Both the position numbers and the translations under genes were made by a program. Shown one piece after another: positions 13,664 through 26,700 of a stretch of 64,000 nucleotides of DNA. The stretch covers positions 60,388,001-60,452,000 of the forward strand of contig NC_134369.1 of the NCBI RefSeq assembly GCF_035582795.1, written 5' to 3'. Origin of the DNA: Mycteria americana. Its lineage: Eukaryota > Chordata > Aves > Ciconiiformes > Ciconiidae. Below the pieces are notes generated by a model. That model ran no database searches, was not told the origin of the DNA, and saw only the letters and a program-made list of their open reading frames with translations. The number at the start of each line of letters is the position of its first letter. Positions within the stretch are counted from its first letter, which is position 1.

Positions 13664-16600
13664 TTTGAGACTTTACAGATGCCTTCTAGCTTTCAGTCCA
13701 ATAGCAGTCATCTCTTTTGCTGGCTAATCAGAAGTGTTATTATTCAGTATTGGTTTTTTGGGAAAAAAAAAAGAAGGCTTCAAACCTTAATTAAACGTGG
13801 TGTGAGCCAAGCCTGGAATTTCAGGACAACGGGAGAAGCAGATCCATTTGCAAGGCAGCAGGCTCACAGCCTCAGCAGCTGTGAAGCAACATCCCTTCTA
13901 TGGCATGGCAGGCTCAGCACATGCAAAACTTACTGTCCGACTTTGGAGGCCTCTTGAAAACTTGGTCTCATGTTGCTTTCACCCTGCACCCCGTCCAGCA
14001 GCCTCGGTCCCTTCTCCTGAGCCCCGTTTGCTGGTGGCTCTGCTGAGGCGGACACCGAACCCCAATAGTGGATTGTGAGCGTTGTAATTCTGCCGAACCA
14101 CTGGCTTCCTGCTGTGGGTTCTTGTAGCATCCTTTACACAGCCCTCTCTGGCACCGTGGGCACAGCCCCCTTATGAACACTGGAAGTTAAGAGAGCTCAC
14201 AGATTTCCCAGTGGAAATCCCGATAGCTGCGAACACTACTGCTTCATGTACGTGACTGGTGTTAGGGGGAAGCTGTGGTCTGGTCCAGCTCCTCTGGACA
14301 AAAGTTTGGATCTGAAACCCTGAAAAGTGTTTCTTCCTCTGCATTCCCCCCACTCCCTTCTCACTCAGCTGCAGATGCAGGGTCTCTGTTCATATGTGGT
14401 CCCTACTTCATCGCTGATCTGGCCTGAAAGCATGCACAGTAGGATTGCTGCCCTGATACACCAATCTGAATTCTAACATTGATTTCTGTCAAGGAAGCCC
14501 TGTTGCCAGGGTAAGGAGGTAGGCTGGGGAGCCTCACCGGGAGGGGGACACCCTGGCTGAAGCAGCTGGGGGCTGTGGAGTTGAGACTGATCCCTCCACA
14601 AAGCATCGGAGCCCATAGGCTGCAGGTGCATCCCTGGTGCAGGCAGTAAACCCCTACGCCCAGCAGCTTCAAGGTGAACCTTGCGAGGGCTTTTCAAGCA
14701 CTCATTCACAGGATGTTTCTAAACAATGCCTGTGAATACTCCAGAAACCACGACTATAACACTTGGAGGAAGAAGAAAGGCTTAATAAAACCAAATGTGT
14801 TTGTTAACAGTAATTCACAGCAGGCTCTGTGGCTGTGCCTGCCAGCTGCCATAGTCTGCAACAGTTGCATTTAGCCAAGCTTAAAAGCAGGAGCAGTACT
14901 GGCTCTGGAGGAACCTACTGCTCCCTCCTATTGTCTGGAGAAATAAATGGCTTTATAGTAATGCCTGGAAATTGTGTGCCAGTTGCATGCTGAACAGATA
15001 AAGAGGAGACACTACAAATTTGTACCATGAATTTGCAAAACATTCTCACTGAGATATGGATCTTTTGGGCCTCCTAATAAAGGGCCTGATTCCTCCCTGT
15101 TTTCTTGCAGGTGGTGGTTTGTCCCTGCAGGGACTATGTAAAGCACTGTCACGTCAGATGCTGTTTTGTAACACTTGGCTTGTGCAAGTGCTAACAGCAA
15201 TACTGGAAGATAGCGTTTATTTCTTTTTACCATGGTATGTTCTAGATCCACCAGAAGTTGCAAATGTTCTAGGATAAATATAGCTTGTTCCTTTGCTAGC
15301 TCTGAGCCTGCTGTGGCAAAGCTGCTTTCCTCCTGAAAAAAGGAGGATGTGGTGGAAAGGAAGAGGCATCTCCCGTGCTATGACAAATCCGACCAGTGAC
15401 ATGTGGGAGGTGGGTCTGGGACTTTGAATGCCACCATAAAGCGGTCTAAATGCCCTAACTGAACTGGGCATGATGATGTGACATGGGCTGATTCTGTCCT
15501 CTCACAGGCTGCTCCCTGGTAATGCTCAGGGAACGTGTTTACACCATCCTTAGTTTCTCTATTGCAATGTTCATCTGCAGTCTTCCACCAAAATCTTCTC
15601 CCTGTTGGAGCCAAAATGATGGTTGCTTTTGGCCCCTTCTCCAAAGACAGGGTCTCAGCTTAGTTCTTTGGGAGACCTTTCTCTGCGAGCAGGGGATGAG
15701 TGACTCCAGGGAGAGCAGCAGAAGCTTTGCATTTCTGAATTCATCCTTCTCGAGTCACTTCTTACACAGGGTAGCGTCTCCCTTTTAATCTGATGTACCT
15801 GCCACATCACCCGCCTCGGCTCCCTCCTCTTGCCCAGCACTAACTGCAAACCATCTGCCGTGGCCTCGTGTCTTGCTGCTGCCGTGTGTATGTCTGCCCT
15901 TACCTCTGGGGTCTGTTGTATCTGCCTCTAGTGCCTGGGTTTATGCTTAAATGGCCTAATTTTTGGAGCAGGGAATGTCCAGGAATGGAAGGATATGTCC
16001 TTGCAAATGAGAAAAAAACCTCCTACAAGATCAATGGATTTCTGTCAGTATAAAACAAATTTGAGGGAGAAGAATCTCCTTCCTTCCTCCGCATTCCTCC
16101 GTCTTTTTCCCCAGGGTATTGTAAACAGCAAAACTGCTTCTGGAAAGCACCGTCCTGGCGGTGGAAATGGCTGGCTGCGGCTACTTACAATTCCTGTGGA
16201 GATCAATAGGGAACAGCAGCACTTGTGCGGTGAAGAGAGAATGACACGAACTTAACTTTCCCTCCCCTGCTGTGGTGTATAGGGTACCGTGGCCCTGTTT
16301 CCTTACCTTCTTTATACACGAGTGTCATTTCAGGCTTGATTTTTCTTGATTATCAACAAACAAGGTACAGATTTTACTGTACTGAAGCAACCCAAAACTT
16401 TGCCGCCATTCAGAGGGGCTGTCTCCTCGTAATCTACCCTCCAGGCATGTTTGCAGGCGCACGAATCCCTTCACCATAATGTGTTTTAAGATCATCTCAT
16501 TACCTTTCATATATATACATCCATGTGCCATGTTTGGAGAAGTCATTCCCCCATGTATGGGGAAGACAGATGAGCTTCACGTGCCTTCCCTTAAAGCACT

Positions 16601-17674
16601 GCTGGCCACAGGGGATGCCATGTGAAGGAAAGTGGAACAGTCTTAAAAAGCTGGGGAAAAAGTTAAAAGCATTAGTAAAGGAATAGGAGGCATTTGGTGC
16701 TATCTACATATAAACAAAATACATACCATTGTAAACATCTGTCTTCTTAATTTTTTTAAGCTTGGACAGCTTGGTGCCTACCAGGTTAAATTGTTTCTTT
16801 CAGAAGTCATGGACAGTAGCAATCGCATTGCAGTTGTTTTGAAGGCTGGACTGAACAGTGAGATAAATAGGAGTTACAGTTTTGGTTTGTGCATTATCAT
16901 ATTGCTCTAATTCAGCTTAATGATTCAATTATCCACTTACAGAAATTAATTACAAAACAGGTTCTAAAAGTGTCCAGGCTGGGTTGTGTCGAGCCAGCAG
17001 CATGTTGTGGGATGTGATGGGTGAGGCTGAGCCTCTCTCCGTCTCCGCGCCTGTAGGAGAGTTCTTTCCTCGGGATACAGGAGGTGGGAATGGAGAGCTT
17101 CATTCCTGGACTGCACTACGAAACCTCCTGTCAATCTGTTGTACTTAATGTTCAGCTTCGCCTTGGGCAAACGTGGGCTTGAGAACGTCACATGTTGGGG
17201 AAAAAATCTGAGGAGGGTTGGAGCTAATTGAGCCACAGCATTAAAGGCTCTCCATCGTTCTAGGGTACTTGGGTGCTGCAAAGAGAGGATTTACTGCAGG
17301 GATTTTGATCTGTAAAACGTGAAGTGCCCATCTGTAGCAATGGTGTGGCTCATTTCAGGGGAATACGATGCAATAGATCAGAGTTAAATTAAAACTCATT
17401 TCATGTCTTTATAAATGAGAAGAGGTATCTGTTTTCATGCTTAGGTGAACTCGACACATACGAATTTATGAACCAGTCTCTGGTGGTTGTTATTATTTTA
17501 ATAGTAAGTGAAAAACCCAGAGAGTATAAATCGCTTGTGTTTCTTCATGACAAAACTGGATTACATACAATCTGGAAAGAAATACTATACTTGGCAGAAT
17601 AAAACAGATTCATGTATTGCCTGTTAATCTTTCAGCATTAACACTAACTGAAGTTGGGGTTGTTTTTTGGGTTG

Positions 17675-17689
17675 TTTTTTTTTTTTTTT
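17675..17689. repeat. Poly-T tract (15 nt)
   Basis: This is a T run within a T/G-rich stretch made of several short T tracts separated by GGG or G. It is a simple low-complexity sequence. Confidence 0.9.
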
Positions 17690-19260
17690 CTGATTTGGGG
17701 GTTGTTTCTTGTTATCAGTAAAAGAAGTTAAGCATTGAATTGATTATTTGAATATTTAAAGGCTGCATCGTGCATCGCGATGAATGCTGTGATCTTTAGA
17801 GGCACTGACAGCTTTCCCTCTGGCTATTAACGTGTCTGCTTTATACAACACAAATGTCAACATCACTACTACTCTAATTAGAGCAGTAGGTCAAACAGCA
17901 TCTTTGTCTGTAGAGAAACCTGAGCTGTTAGCCATGTTAAGAGGAAGCCTCTTTGTTGAGCTTGATTTATTCTTTTAAGGTTTGTTTTATCCTGTGACAA
18001 CTTAGAAATGCTATTTTTCTGAGCGGGGCATTTTTGCTTACTGCAGAAAGGGAAACACATAGAAGAGATTCTGCCTCAACCCGTTCAGCCCTCCGCCCGG
18101 GCTGCAAAGCAAACCTTCCCCAGCAACCCAGCTCGCTGCAGGTCTGCCCTGCATGAGGGGGGTACATTGATTTGGTTTTGTTCAAACACAAGAAATGTAT
18201 GTTCCCAGAGACAGTTTAAACCATAATAGTACTATAAGCTGTAAAAGCTTATGAAGGTCAAGAAATACAGTGCTATTCCTTAAAACTGTTTTCTGTTAAC
18301 TGATGCAAAGCGAAATTGCCATGATCGTCCTCATTTGGGTACTCTACTGGAGGCACCAGTTTGGTTTTGCTTTTTCTGATTTGTTTTTAAGTAGAATTTA
18401 GCATCATTTCCACAATGATAAATCTTTCATTTAAGACCAAGAAACCAGTGGTGCCCCTCTTGAATATCTGAAAGATGTGATTGCTATTTACAGTTTATCC
18501 CATTTGTTTTTCTGACAATGTCTTTGATTGCTTCTCTTTCAATGCACTATACATCTTGCTAACTGAAATTGCCTTTAGCATTATGTAAATAGATTGAAAA
18601 TTGCTTTAAACTAGACATTGGTTTTAGCATTTTTTAATTTTAAAATAATTTTTAACATGTTTTTAAATATATTTTTTATTTCCGTGATCTTGGTTTTTGG
18701 TGGCTAAGCAGCTGGTGAGTCTCCAGTGGAAATTCTCAGATTTCAGAACTGCAGGATTTTTCCTTAAAGTAATAGTCAAACGAGCTAACACAGGCATGAG
18801 CTACTGTATACACTTTAATCCTGGAAGGAGAGTGCCAGCAGCAGACAGGAGCTCACAACCATCTTTCCTCCTTAAAGAAAAGCATGTTGAGGAACGGTGC
18901 CTAGGACAATGGACGGTTTGGGTCTGGTTTCTCCGTTTCATGTTCTTGTTAGCATTTGGCACAACCGCTTGTGCTTCCTTTCCCGTGCCCGTTTCCCCTT
19001 CGCTGCAATGCCGTGTGCCCGCACACGGGTCGGGGAGGTGCAGGTAACTCCTTACAGATTAGATGCTCATTCGCCTGTACCCTCGAGCAAACCTGAAACG
19101 CATGGAGAGCACAGAGGGTAGCAATCCCTCATCCCTTCTCTAGCCTGTCCTGGGCCACACAGCGTACCCAAACCCTTGTAAAGCATCGGCACTGGTGAGC
19201 ACCTCCTTCTTGCCTTGGGCTGCCATTTTTTAGAGGATCTGTGCTTTACTACCATGGGGG

Positions 19261-19286
19261 TTTTTTTTTTTTTTTTTTTTTTTTTT
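19261..19286. repeat. Long poly-T tract (26 nt)
   Basis: This is the longest homopolymer in the window: 26 uninterrupted T residues directly preceded by GGGGG. On the minus strand it would read as a 26-nt poly-A tail. A TTTATT (AATAAA on the minus strand) lies about 45 nt to its right. No recognisable coding or repeat body was found to its right, so I call it only a homopolymer. Confidence 0.9.
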
Positions 19287-20746
19287 ACGTTTGCTCAGTG
19301 GCTGTCATTCTACAGCAAATTAAGGCTGTTTATTCCCCCAGACAGAAGCTGTATTTGCAGATTTATGTTGCCCTTCTCTGAAGAGACAGTGCTGCTTCTG
19401 CCAAATTAGCTGCAGCAGATCTATGACCTGGAGGCTGCTCTTCAGTAGGCTGGAATTAAACCATCCAACACACTTCCAACATAAACACTGCTCCTATAAA
19501 GAAGCTCAGACAGAGAATACCAGGTGCCAAGTCTCCCTTGAATTTCAGAGGGATACCTAACTACCTGAGGTATCTTTAGAAATCCCCGTCTTACCACTAA
19601 AAACCAAATAGAACTGAAATGACTGAATTGGGCTTAATTTGTTTTCGTTACTGCAGGACAGACCTATCAATTGATATCTTTCAATTAGGTTTTGGGCTTC
19701 TTATTGAATATAAGTTGAAGGACTAAGGGATACTATTTCCTTATTTTTTTTTTTCAGAATAAGAACATCCTTATATGTACACCAAAATACTGTAAATGAA
19801 AAGGATGAAATAATTTTGGGCTGTTTTTTGTGTGTAAAACAAGTCTTACATGGAGACCATGCATAAGTATAACCAGTTTCTTAATTTGCCTAAATAGTTT
19901 GGCTCATATTGGCTCGGAACAAGTATGACCTGTGGGCTATTCTGGCTCTTGGTCAAGTGATGCTCTCTGTGCCCCTGAACGAAGGAGACACAGAGAGGGT
20001 CATGGATGGCTACCAAGTTGGCCAGTACCTTTAGGAATGATCTGGGGAGCTCTGCTGTTTTGGAAACATGAGTCTCTGCAGCTCACACTGAAGATACCGT
20101 GTTACCCATGCCGGCTCTACCCTGCTTATTTGCTGGTAACTCTGCTTGGGAGGAGACATTTCTTTCTCTCCCTTGCCCTGCAGTGCTGTCTCTCACGCTG
20201 CTCCGTGCAGCGGCTCTGAAGGCACACATCATTGCACACTGTGTTACCCTTTATTATAATGAGCTGGGTGCTCATTAGAGCATCACAGTTATAAAGAGAG
20301 ACACAATTTTGCTTGAGGAACGCCGTAATATTAGTCTGGTACCTGGAAACTAACCTTATCGCAAGCTGGGTTACGTCAAACTGTAAGTAATGGTACTTAT
20401 TTGTAACGTCTGAAGTGGATGATATAATTGCAAATGTTTATAAAATGTACAGATAAAAAAGTGAAGGAAAATGTAAATCTACAAACCCCCTCTCGTTCTC
20501 TCCTACCATTCAGCCAGCCCTCTGCTTCTGGCTCTTTGGTGTTGTGGCCCATACAGAGGGACTCTGCCCTCATACCTTGGTTTCAGAGAGCTCCCGTCCC
20601 AGCAGAGCACACTCACTTCCCAGAGACCTCCAAGGGTTTCCATCATACTAATTCTTCCTTTTGCAAGTTAATGCAACTAATTAAATCAAGAGGTCACTGT
20701 GAATTCCTTCTGATAAACTCATGGGCTGCCTCCCCTCTTTGGAGGT

Positions 20747-20971
20747 GCGAGCGTTGCTGTGGCGGAGCAGGTACTACCGCGGTTCAGCTGCCTGTGAAGA
20801 GCCCTGCGGCTCAGCTCTGCCCGCCACTCCTGCTGCGCAGTGCAAAGCGGCTCCGTCCACTGAGCGGCAGCTTGTGTGGCGTCTGTGATCCGAGACGAGC
20901 GTAGATGCACGTGAAGCCTGAGTCTCATTTTTGGCACGAGACTGAGATCGCCCTGGTACGATGCTAGGTTT
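20747..20971. promoter_or_regulatory. Short CpG-island-like patch inside the presumed EVL first intron
   Basis: I count 19 CpG dinucleotides in about 225 bp with GC near 58%, so the observed/expected ratio is close to 1. That would pass the classic minimal island criteria of 200 bp, GC above 50% and ratio above 0.6. It includes ACCGCGG at about 20776 and GACGAGCG at about 20894. The surrounding kilobases are CpG-poor. It could be an alternative EVL promoter or first exon, an orphan intragenic island, or an enhancer. No in-frame start with a good donor was recognised, so its role is inference only. Confidence 0.4.
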
Positions 20972-21273
20972 GAAGAGACTGATGCCCAAAACCTGTCTTG
21001 AAGGGATACTGGTAGCACCAGTAAAATGGAATTTGCAACAAAAGCCTCTCTTTTCTGAACCTTATGCTCATTTTTAGTTTTTTTAGTTCACCCAGCACCA
21101 GCTAGCAAAGCAAGCGTGGTACTGGTGTAGCAGGGAACGTTAGGTCCCACAGGTGCCACAGCCAGATTGCTGGGTGTGGGTGTACAAACCGCTGAGTGAG
21201 CAGTACTCCGCCTGTTTTCTGCGGGGTTTCTATTACATACTGCAGTGCCTTGAGACGCCGAAGTCAGAGCTGG

Positions 21274-21326
21274 GCAGTGAGCTTGGCAGCAGTGAGCGTG
21301 GCAGAGTGCGTGGCAAGAGCTGGCAG
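21274..21326. repeat. Imperfect short tandem repeat of about 12-15 bp
   Basis: The segment is built of degenerate units beginning GCAG or GCAA and containing GTGAGC, GTGCG or GAGC before TGG, repeated about four times. It is a decayed minisatellite-like sequence with no coding interpretation. Confidence 0.45.
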
Positions 21327-21984
21327 TACCTGCCTCAAGCATGTCACGGACCAAGAGAGCCTGCATAGAAACTAAGACGTGGAAAATCTCGTGTATCAGC
21401 AGGTTTTATTCTTATTCTCATTTTTAAAATGGTGTGAACCTAACTCTAAGTGGCAGTGAAAGTGAGAGACTGAGAGCAATGAGGCGTATGGCACACCCAT
21501 TAATAGCTGCTGTTCTATTCTGTTTTCCGTTTTCTCTTGTTCTGGGGCAGGCTGGAGGAGTTCTGAAGAGCAGAACACCTCTATCCAGAAAAGTTATGGG
21601 GGAGAGATGGAAAACCAGACAGATGATAAAGAGTCCACTAGCTGCGTAACACCAAGCTGGAAGCTGGAAACTGTTCCCTGCACAGGCTACCGTAACCTTC
21701 AGAGTGAGGCAGGGAATTTTTGTTTTCACACATCACGTATTTCAGAGGAGCGGTCCCGAAATCCACGGTCTGATTTCCAGCTGTGGTTGTATTATTAAGT
21801 AAATAAGGACCATTGTCTGGGTGTTAGAAGCCAGTCAGCCTAAGCAGAAAGAGATGAGACAGGCAAGGAAGGCAGAAATATTGAAGAGAAAAGGCTCATG
21901 GCAACACATGCAGACAGTACTTAGGAAAATGGTTCTTTGAAACTAATGCTCCCTAACCCAGTTCCAGCGCCTGTCACGGGAACG

Positions 21985-22045
21985 CAAGCGGGATTTGAAG
22001 AGGGGTCTCGGAGGTCAGTGTTTTATCCATTAAGCTGTAACTGCC
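21985..22045 (-). repeat. Decayed tRNA-derived SINE head
   Basis: Read on the minus strand, CAGCTTAATGGATAAAACAC resembles a Pol III A box in a tRNA D-arm. About 20 nt later CTTCAAATCCC resembles a B box (GGTTCRANNCC type). Between them CACTGACCTCCGAGACC looks like a worn anticodon arm. The downstream part does not follow the MIR consensus, so this is more likely another old tRNA-derived SINE. It is too diverged to be a functional tRNA: the acceptor stem is absent and the B box is mutated. The family and true length are uncertain. Confidence 0.45.
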
Positions 22046-23526
22046 TAAACTAAGACAATTCCGAGCTTTGCCTGATTTGTATTCTGTTTGCACTTTGGGG
22101 AGTTGGTTTCAGCAGACCAAATAACGCTGTAACGTTGCTCAGCTGATAACACACCAATTATAAAGTTCACTGTGAGAGATCCTGCTGTGCACTGACTGAA
22201 GGTTTCTGCATCAGTTTTGATTTTGATAAGCTCTACGGGGTGTAGAGAGAAGCCAGCATGGATGTAGGGGAAGAGGTTGGAGGTTACGGCAATTTATTAA
22301 ATCTTTCAAAAGTCTTGGGTTTGTTTTCTTTTTTTTTAATTAACAATTTAATCATAATACAGCTTTGGATGCTGATTTCCATATTCTTGTTGGGGCTGAG
22401 AAATAATGGTTGCTGCACCTGAAAGAGGAATTTGCCTTTTGATCCCACCAGGCTGTGGCTATTAGCATTATTGTAGAGGCTGGGCTGCCTTAACACTGGC
22501 CAAGCGGAAGATGTACTGCGGCTGGCACGTTGTTCCTTCCTGGAAATCCTCCACCACCTCATCTCAGCCCTTCTGAATTTGTTACCTTGGGACATGGTGG
22601 AGCTTTAGAAAGTTCAGAAAGGCATTAGCAGGAAAGGAGAGTTGAATTACTTTTGAAAATTTCCCTATTCTTTGTATCCACCTCTCCTTTCTGTAATTTG
22701 TTGACTGGTGAGTTTTTTGGTTCTCTTTTTAATTTGTTTTTCAAAACATCGTATCAGTCATGCAAAAGAACAGTTCTAAATATTTCAGTGCTGTTATAAT
22801 AAAACCAGGGTGCTATTATGAAAAGCACATCTTGACGTCTAGGCTGTTGAATGCTCCCAGTCTGCGTAAGGGCTCAAGGGCTAAACATTTATGTTAAGCT
22901 TCGGGTGGGAGGGTTATCTTTTGACAAGGCGGTCTGAAGTGCTGACAAAAAACCCTACATATTTTAGGCAGTAAAAAAATGCCAGAGAACTAGGAAGTTA
23001 TACTTTTGGAAAAAGTCTGTAATTCCCAATATGAAGGAGAGGACAAGATGAGGAATAGAGGAACTACAAAGAACTTTCACCCTTATGAGGTGTAACTGTG
23101 TTTGCTACTACTTACCAAGTGTAGATTTGAAGTCAAAGGAATTTACATGGTCTTTTTTGACAGCTCAGCACCACAGAATAACTGAGTCTTTCATTTCGCA
23201 TGGTTATTCAAAGGTGATTTGGTTCTTTATTCTTCTTAATCAACATTAACTTGGGGAAAACTCATTCCATCCCCTTTCTTTTAAATCGTTGTAGCTTTCC
23301 AGATTGGCAGAAGGACTTTAAATTTCTAGTGTACAGTTTTGGAAATTTTACTGAAAATTGCTTTGCCTTGGATTTTTTTTTTCTCGTCAATTTTCCAGTC
23401 ACAATACATTTCACTCTGCTGGGTACTGTGGCTCAGTAGAAATAAAGGATGCTTCACAAAATCTTGACATTTTACTAGATCTGCTTCCTTTTGGGGCTCA
23501 GACAAGGGTCTGTATTACTTGTCATC

Positions 23527-23534
23527 TTCTCGTG
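23527..23534. repeat. Left target-site duplication of hAT-like MITE
   Basis: TTCTCGTG lies directly outside the left terminal inverted repeat. The right-hand counterpart TTCTAGCG (23701-23708) matches at 6 of 8 positions, as expected for an aged 8-bp hAT-type duplication. Confidence 0.5.
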
Positions 23535-23700
23535 CAATGGTCTCCAAAGTGAGGTGTGTGTGAGACGATCCACTGGGGTACAGGAAGAAGATACTAAAAC
23601 TTCAGTAGTATATATATATAATTTATAAAGAAATATATATTGGGGTGTGTGAAGTTTTTTCTGATAGGGGTGTGCGGTCAAAAAAGTTTGGAGACCATTT
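23535..23700. mobile_element. hAT-like MITE, non-autonomous, 166 bp
   Basis: The left end CAATGGTCTCCAAAG is mirrored by the right end TTTGGAGACCATTT, an inverted repeat of about 13-14 bp with a mismatch at the outermost base. The interior has a GGGGT motif on each side and an AT-rich centre (TATATATATA and AAATATATAT). It has no coding capacity. The inverted ends resemble the CAGTGGTYCTCAAA-type ends of hAT/Charlie elements. An 8-bp, 6/8-matching direct repeat flanks it, which is the hAT target-duplication length. The copy is old and immobile by itself. The exact family could not be named. Confidence 0.7.
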
Positions 23701-23708
23701 TTCTAGCG
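23701..23708. repeat. Right target-site duplication of hAT-like MITE
   Basis: TTCTAGCG abuts the right terminal inverted repeat and matches the left copy TTCTCGTG at 6 of 8 bases. Confidence 0.5.
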
Positions 23709-26700
23709 ACTTTTTAGCCCATCTGCAAGAAACGTGGAAGAATCTTTGTCAACTCTGAGTTGTGAAAATTGTCACAAACCATAGGAACATCTTCTCCATG
23801 TTGTGGACACAAGTAATTTCATGGCAACTCCAAAACCTGTGGCATAGCCTGCGAGACCGACGGTGATCATTCTTCATGCTGGTCTCAATACATCCTTTAT
23901 GATCACTTTCCAGCCTTTTTGCACCTTCAGGTTTTGTTGTTATGGGGGACTGCTTTAATAAGATTTAATGAAATCAGCAACAGCCTACGTGTAGCCAAAA
24001 TGACTAAATTTACTGCCTGAAGTGCTTTTAGTAGAAGTGTAGTCCTGGATACTATTACGTATAAACACCAGTGAAATGCTACTGTATTTGCCAGTAGCCT
24101 GAAGCTGACTTTAAAAGGGACTGTGCGTGCCATTGCGGAGGCTTTGGCGGTTGTTGGCTGCAGATGGAGGAGCTTGTGAGGGCACTGGTGGAGGTGAGCA
24201 GCGATTCTTTGGGTGGCCCTCACTACCAACTCCTCTTTAGTTTGCTTTCCTAAGGAAATAAGGCTTATGCAGTTGCTTCACCTTTCTGTCTGTCCCACCC
24301 TTTTCCTTCCCTCTACCACCTTCCCAGTAGCTGACCAGCAGACTCAGAAGCGTCAGCCTAGTTTGACAGAGGAATAAAAGTCACTGGTTTGTGAGACTCA
24401 GCCAGTGGATGGAGAGGAGAGTGATTCAAATTGGAGCCCTTCCCGAGGCAGAGGCAGCACATAGTCTGGTTGACCAGCCACTTGCTGCCAACATGCACGT
24501 GTGTGTGGCTGGCCATTTAGTAGACATATAACTCCTGAGAAGTGGTGCTGTATGGTGTCTCTGCATGATGGCAATGTCACAGAGGACATATCAGAGTCAA
24601 GAATAGCATTTTAGAAGAGGTAAGGAAGGTTGCTAGGGGAAAAAGGGTATGAATCATGGGGAAGCAAGAACACCTCTGCCATTATTTGAAGCAGTCTTTC
24701 AAACCCTCTTTGGTGTCTTGTGCATTGCAAACAACGTGCAGCTTTGATTTAGAAAAACACATAGTCATCTTGCAATATCCCAAACATTGCATGCAAACAA
24801 GTCTGGTGGGCAAATGTGCTCAAGGATCCTGTTTCAATTTTGGCAGTCATCAAATATTTTTATCTGCCAGGCAATGGGGACAAAACTTTGCCAAGAAATA
24901 ATGGAAGGAGGGAAGGGGGAGAAAGGAAGGGGCTGCCAGGATAATTTTTCTTTTGTTAAGTATTGTCAGTAGTTTTGGACAAAGGATTTGCTTACTGCAC
25001 ATCTCCATTCACTAGCTCTCCTTGTGTTTATTTTTACTAACATAACCTGAAAATAATCCTTGTTGTGAAATTTAGGGGAAAAAAAAACCCTGATTACAGC
25101 ATGTTAACATACAGATTTTTGAGTACAATTTATTCACATTTGGTGCTGCTTTATACCCACCTTGAACAGGGCTGTACCTTTTCCATCATGGAAAGGTACA
25201 AACGATCAGGCCTGCAACGTTCACTTGTTACCAGAATGAAGATACCTAGCCTAAATAGATACTGTGACTCAGTTGTACAGACTGTTGTTTGTGCCCAGGC
25301 GTAATTTGTTATTCTTCCTAGCTGAAGCATATCTGCAAACGTCGAGGCCACGTTATTGCCCATCATCATCAGTGCAGACATTGGATTTACAATGAAGCTC
25401 CAATAGCCCAGTGTCATTTACCTTGTTTTACTGCCTGACCGATGACACAGATGATATAAAAGATAAATTTCTGCTGCAGCTGAAATTGCTAATGGGAGTT
25501 TTTCCACCAACTTCAGCAAGGATGGAGCAGGTATCGAGTCATGCAAAACTAGCTCAGCATCCTGTTAAATGCTATAAGGGATTATTGTAAGAGCTACTAC
25601 TTATCTACTCTAAGACATGAAAAAGGTGGAAGCAATATAGATGCTCTACTGTTGTTACAGGAGAGAGCTTCCCTGTGTGTGTACTCCACAGTGTGTTACA
25701 TGGTGACGAACAATTTGGTGAGCTGACATGACAAACTGCTGACCGTACCCATTCCGCTTTCAGGGATCCTTCTGCAAGTTGAAGTTTCCCTGTGTCCATA
25801 AACCAACTATTATTTCCAACCTGTCCTATTCTGAGAAGCACAAATATTGGAAACAAGTGTAGACACGAGACCAGGCATTCTTCATCTTGGTGTGAACCTA
25901 GTCTCTCGTCCTTCTATAACCTCAACAAATGCCATCCTAGCACATCTTTCTTCCCTAAGCAGTAGAGATCACCATCTTTTGCAGCTGCCCTGCACAGCAC
26001 AGCCTTCACTTTACTAGTGTGCTTTGGGCCCTGACTTTTAAGGGATGGTGTTGCTGTCTTGAAAAGTGCTTTCCCAATGAATAGCAAATGTTCTCCGTCT
26101 GGCAACCTGAACATCAGGCAGGCACATGCCTTTAGAGAACTGCAAGTAATAAAAATAGTTAAATGTCATTTCTGATAATTTTTTGTCAGCTTCTTCCCCT
26201 CCAATCTCTTAAGCAGTTTTTACAAGCCTTCTCTTCACTCCAGCATCCCTTACGTCAGAAAACCTCTCCTTATCTTCACACCTGCTAGGCTGTACCTCAG
26301 CCATCCACGTGCCTCTAAAAGGCTTATGATAAAAACACTTCCACAGGGTTATGGTGCCCACAACATGCTGTAGAGGTGTCTCATGATGCAAGTATCTTAT
26401 CTGCTCAGTAAAACATGATGTTTGAATTACATTACTTAGCGATGGACAGCATTAAATAACAAAGGTTAGTACTAGAAATGAGCAAGTGCTAGTTTTGAGC
26501 AAGAAACACCTAATCTCTCTTTGAGACTATGTTAAAGTTGGTATTTCTTGTTTCAGATTGAAACTCCAGAAATTTATATGACCTCCCCATAAATTAGGAG
26601 CTATGAAAAATAATCTATGCAGTTCAGATGACCACTGCCTACAGCTGCTGAAACCACTTGTGATAATCTGTTGACTAAAGTCTAAGGAAAAATGCAAGCT

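Noticed and set aside
23081..23100. ATGAG followed by GTGTAA, which could mimic the expected EVL first coding exon (ATG-AG/GT)
   Set aside because: The same ATGAG-GT pattern recurs by chance at several other places (near 2624, 32336, 38138 and 39299). None has a promoter-like CpG context or a consensus donor.
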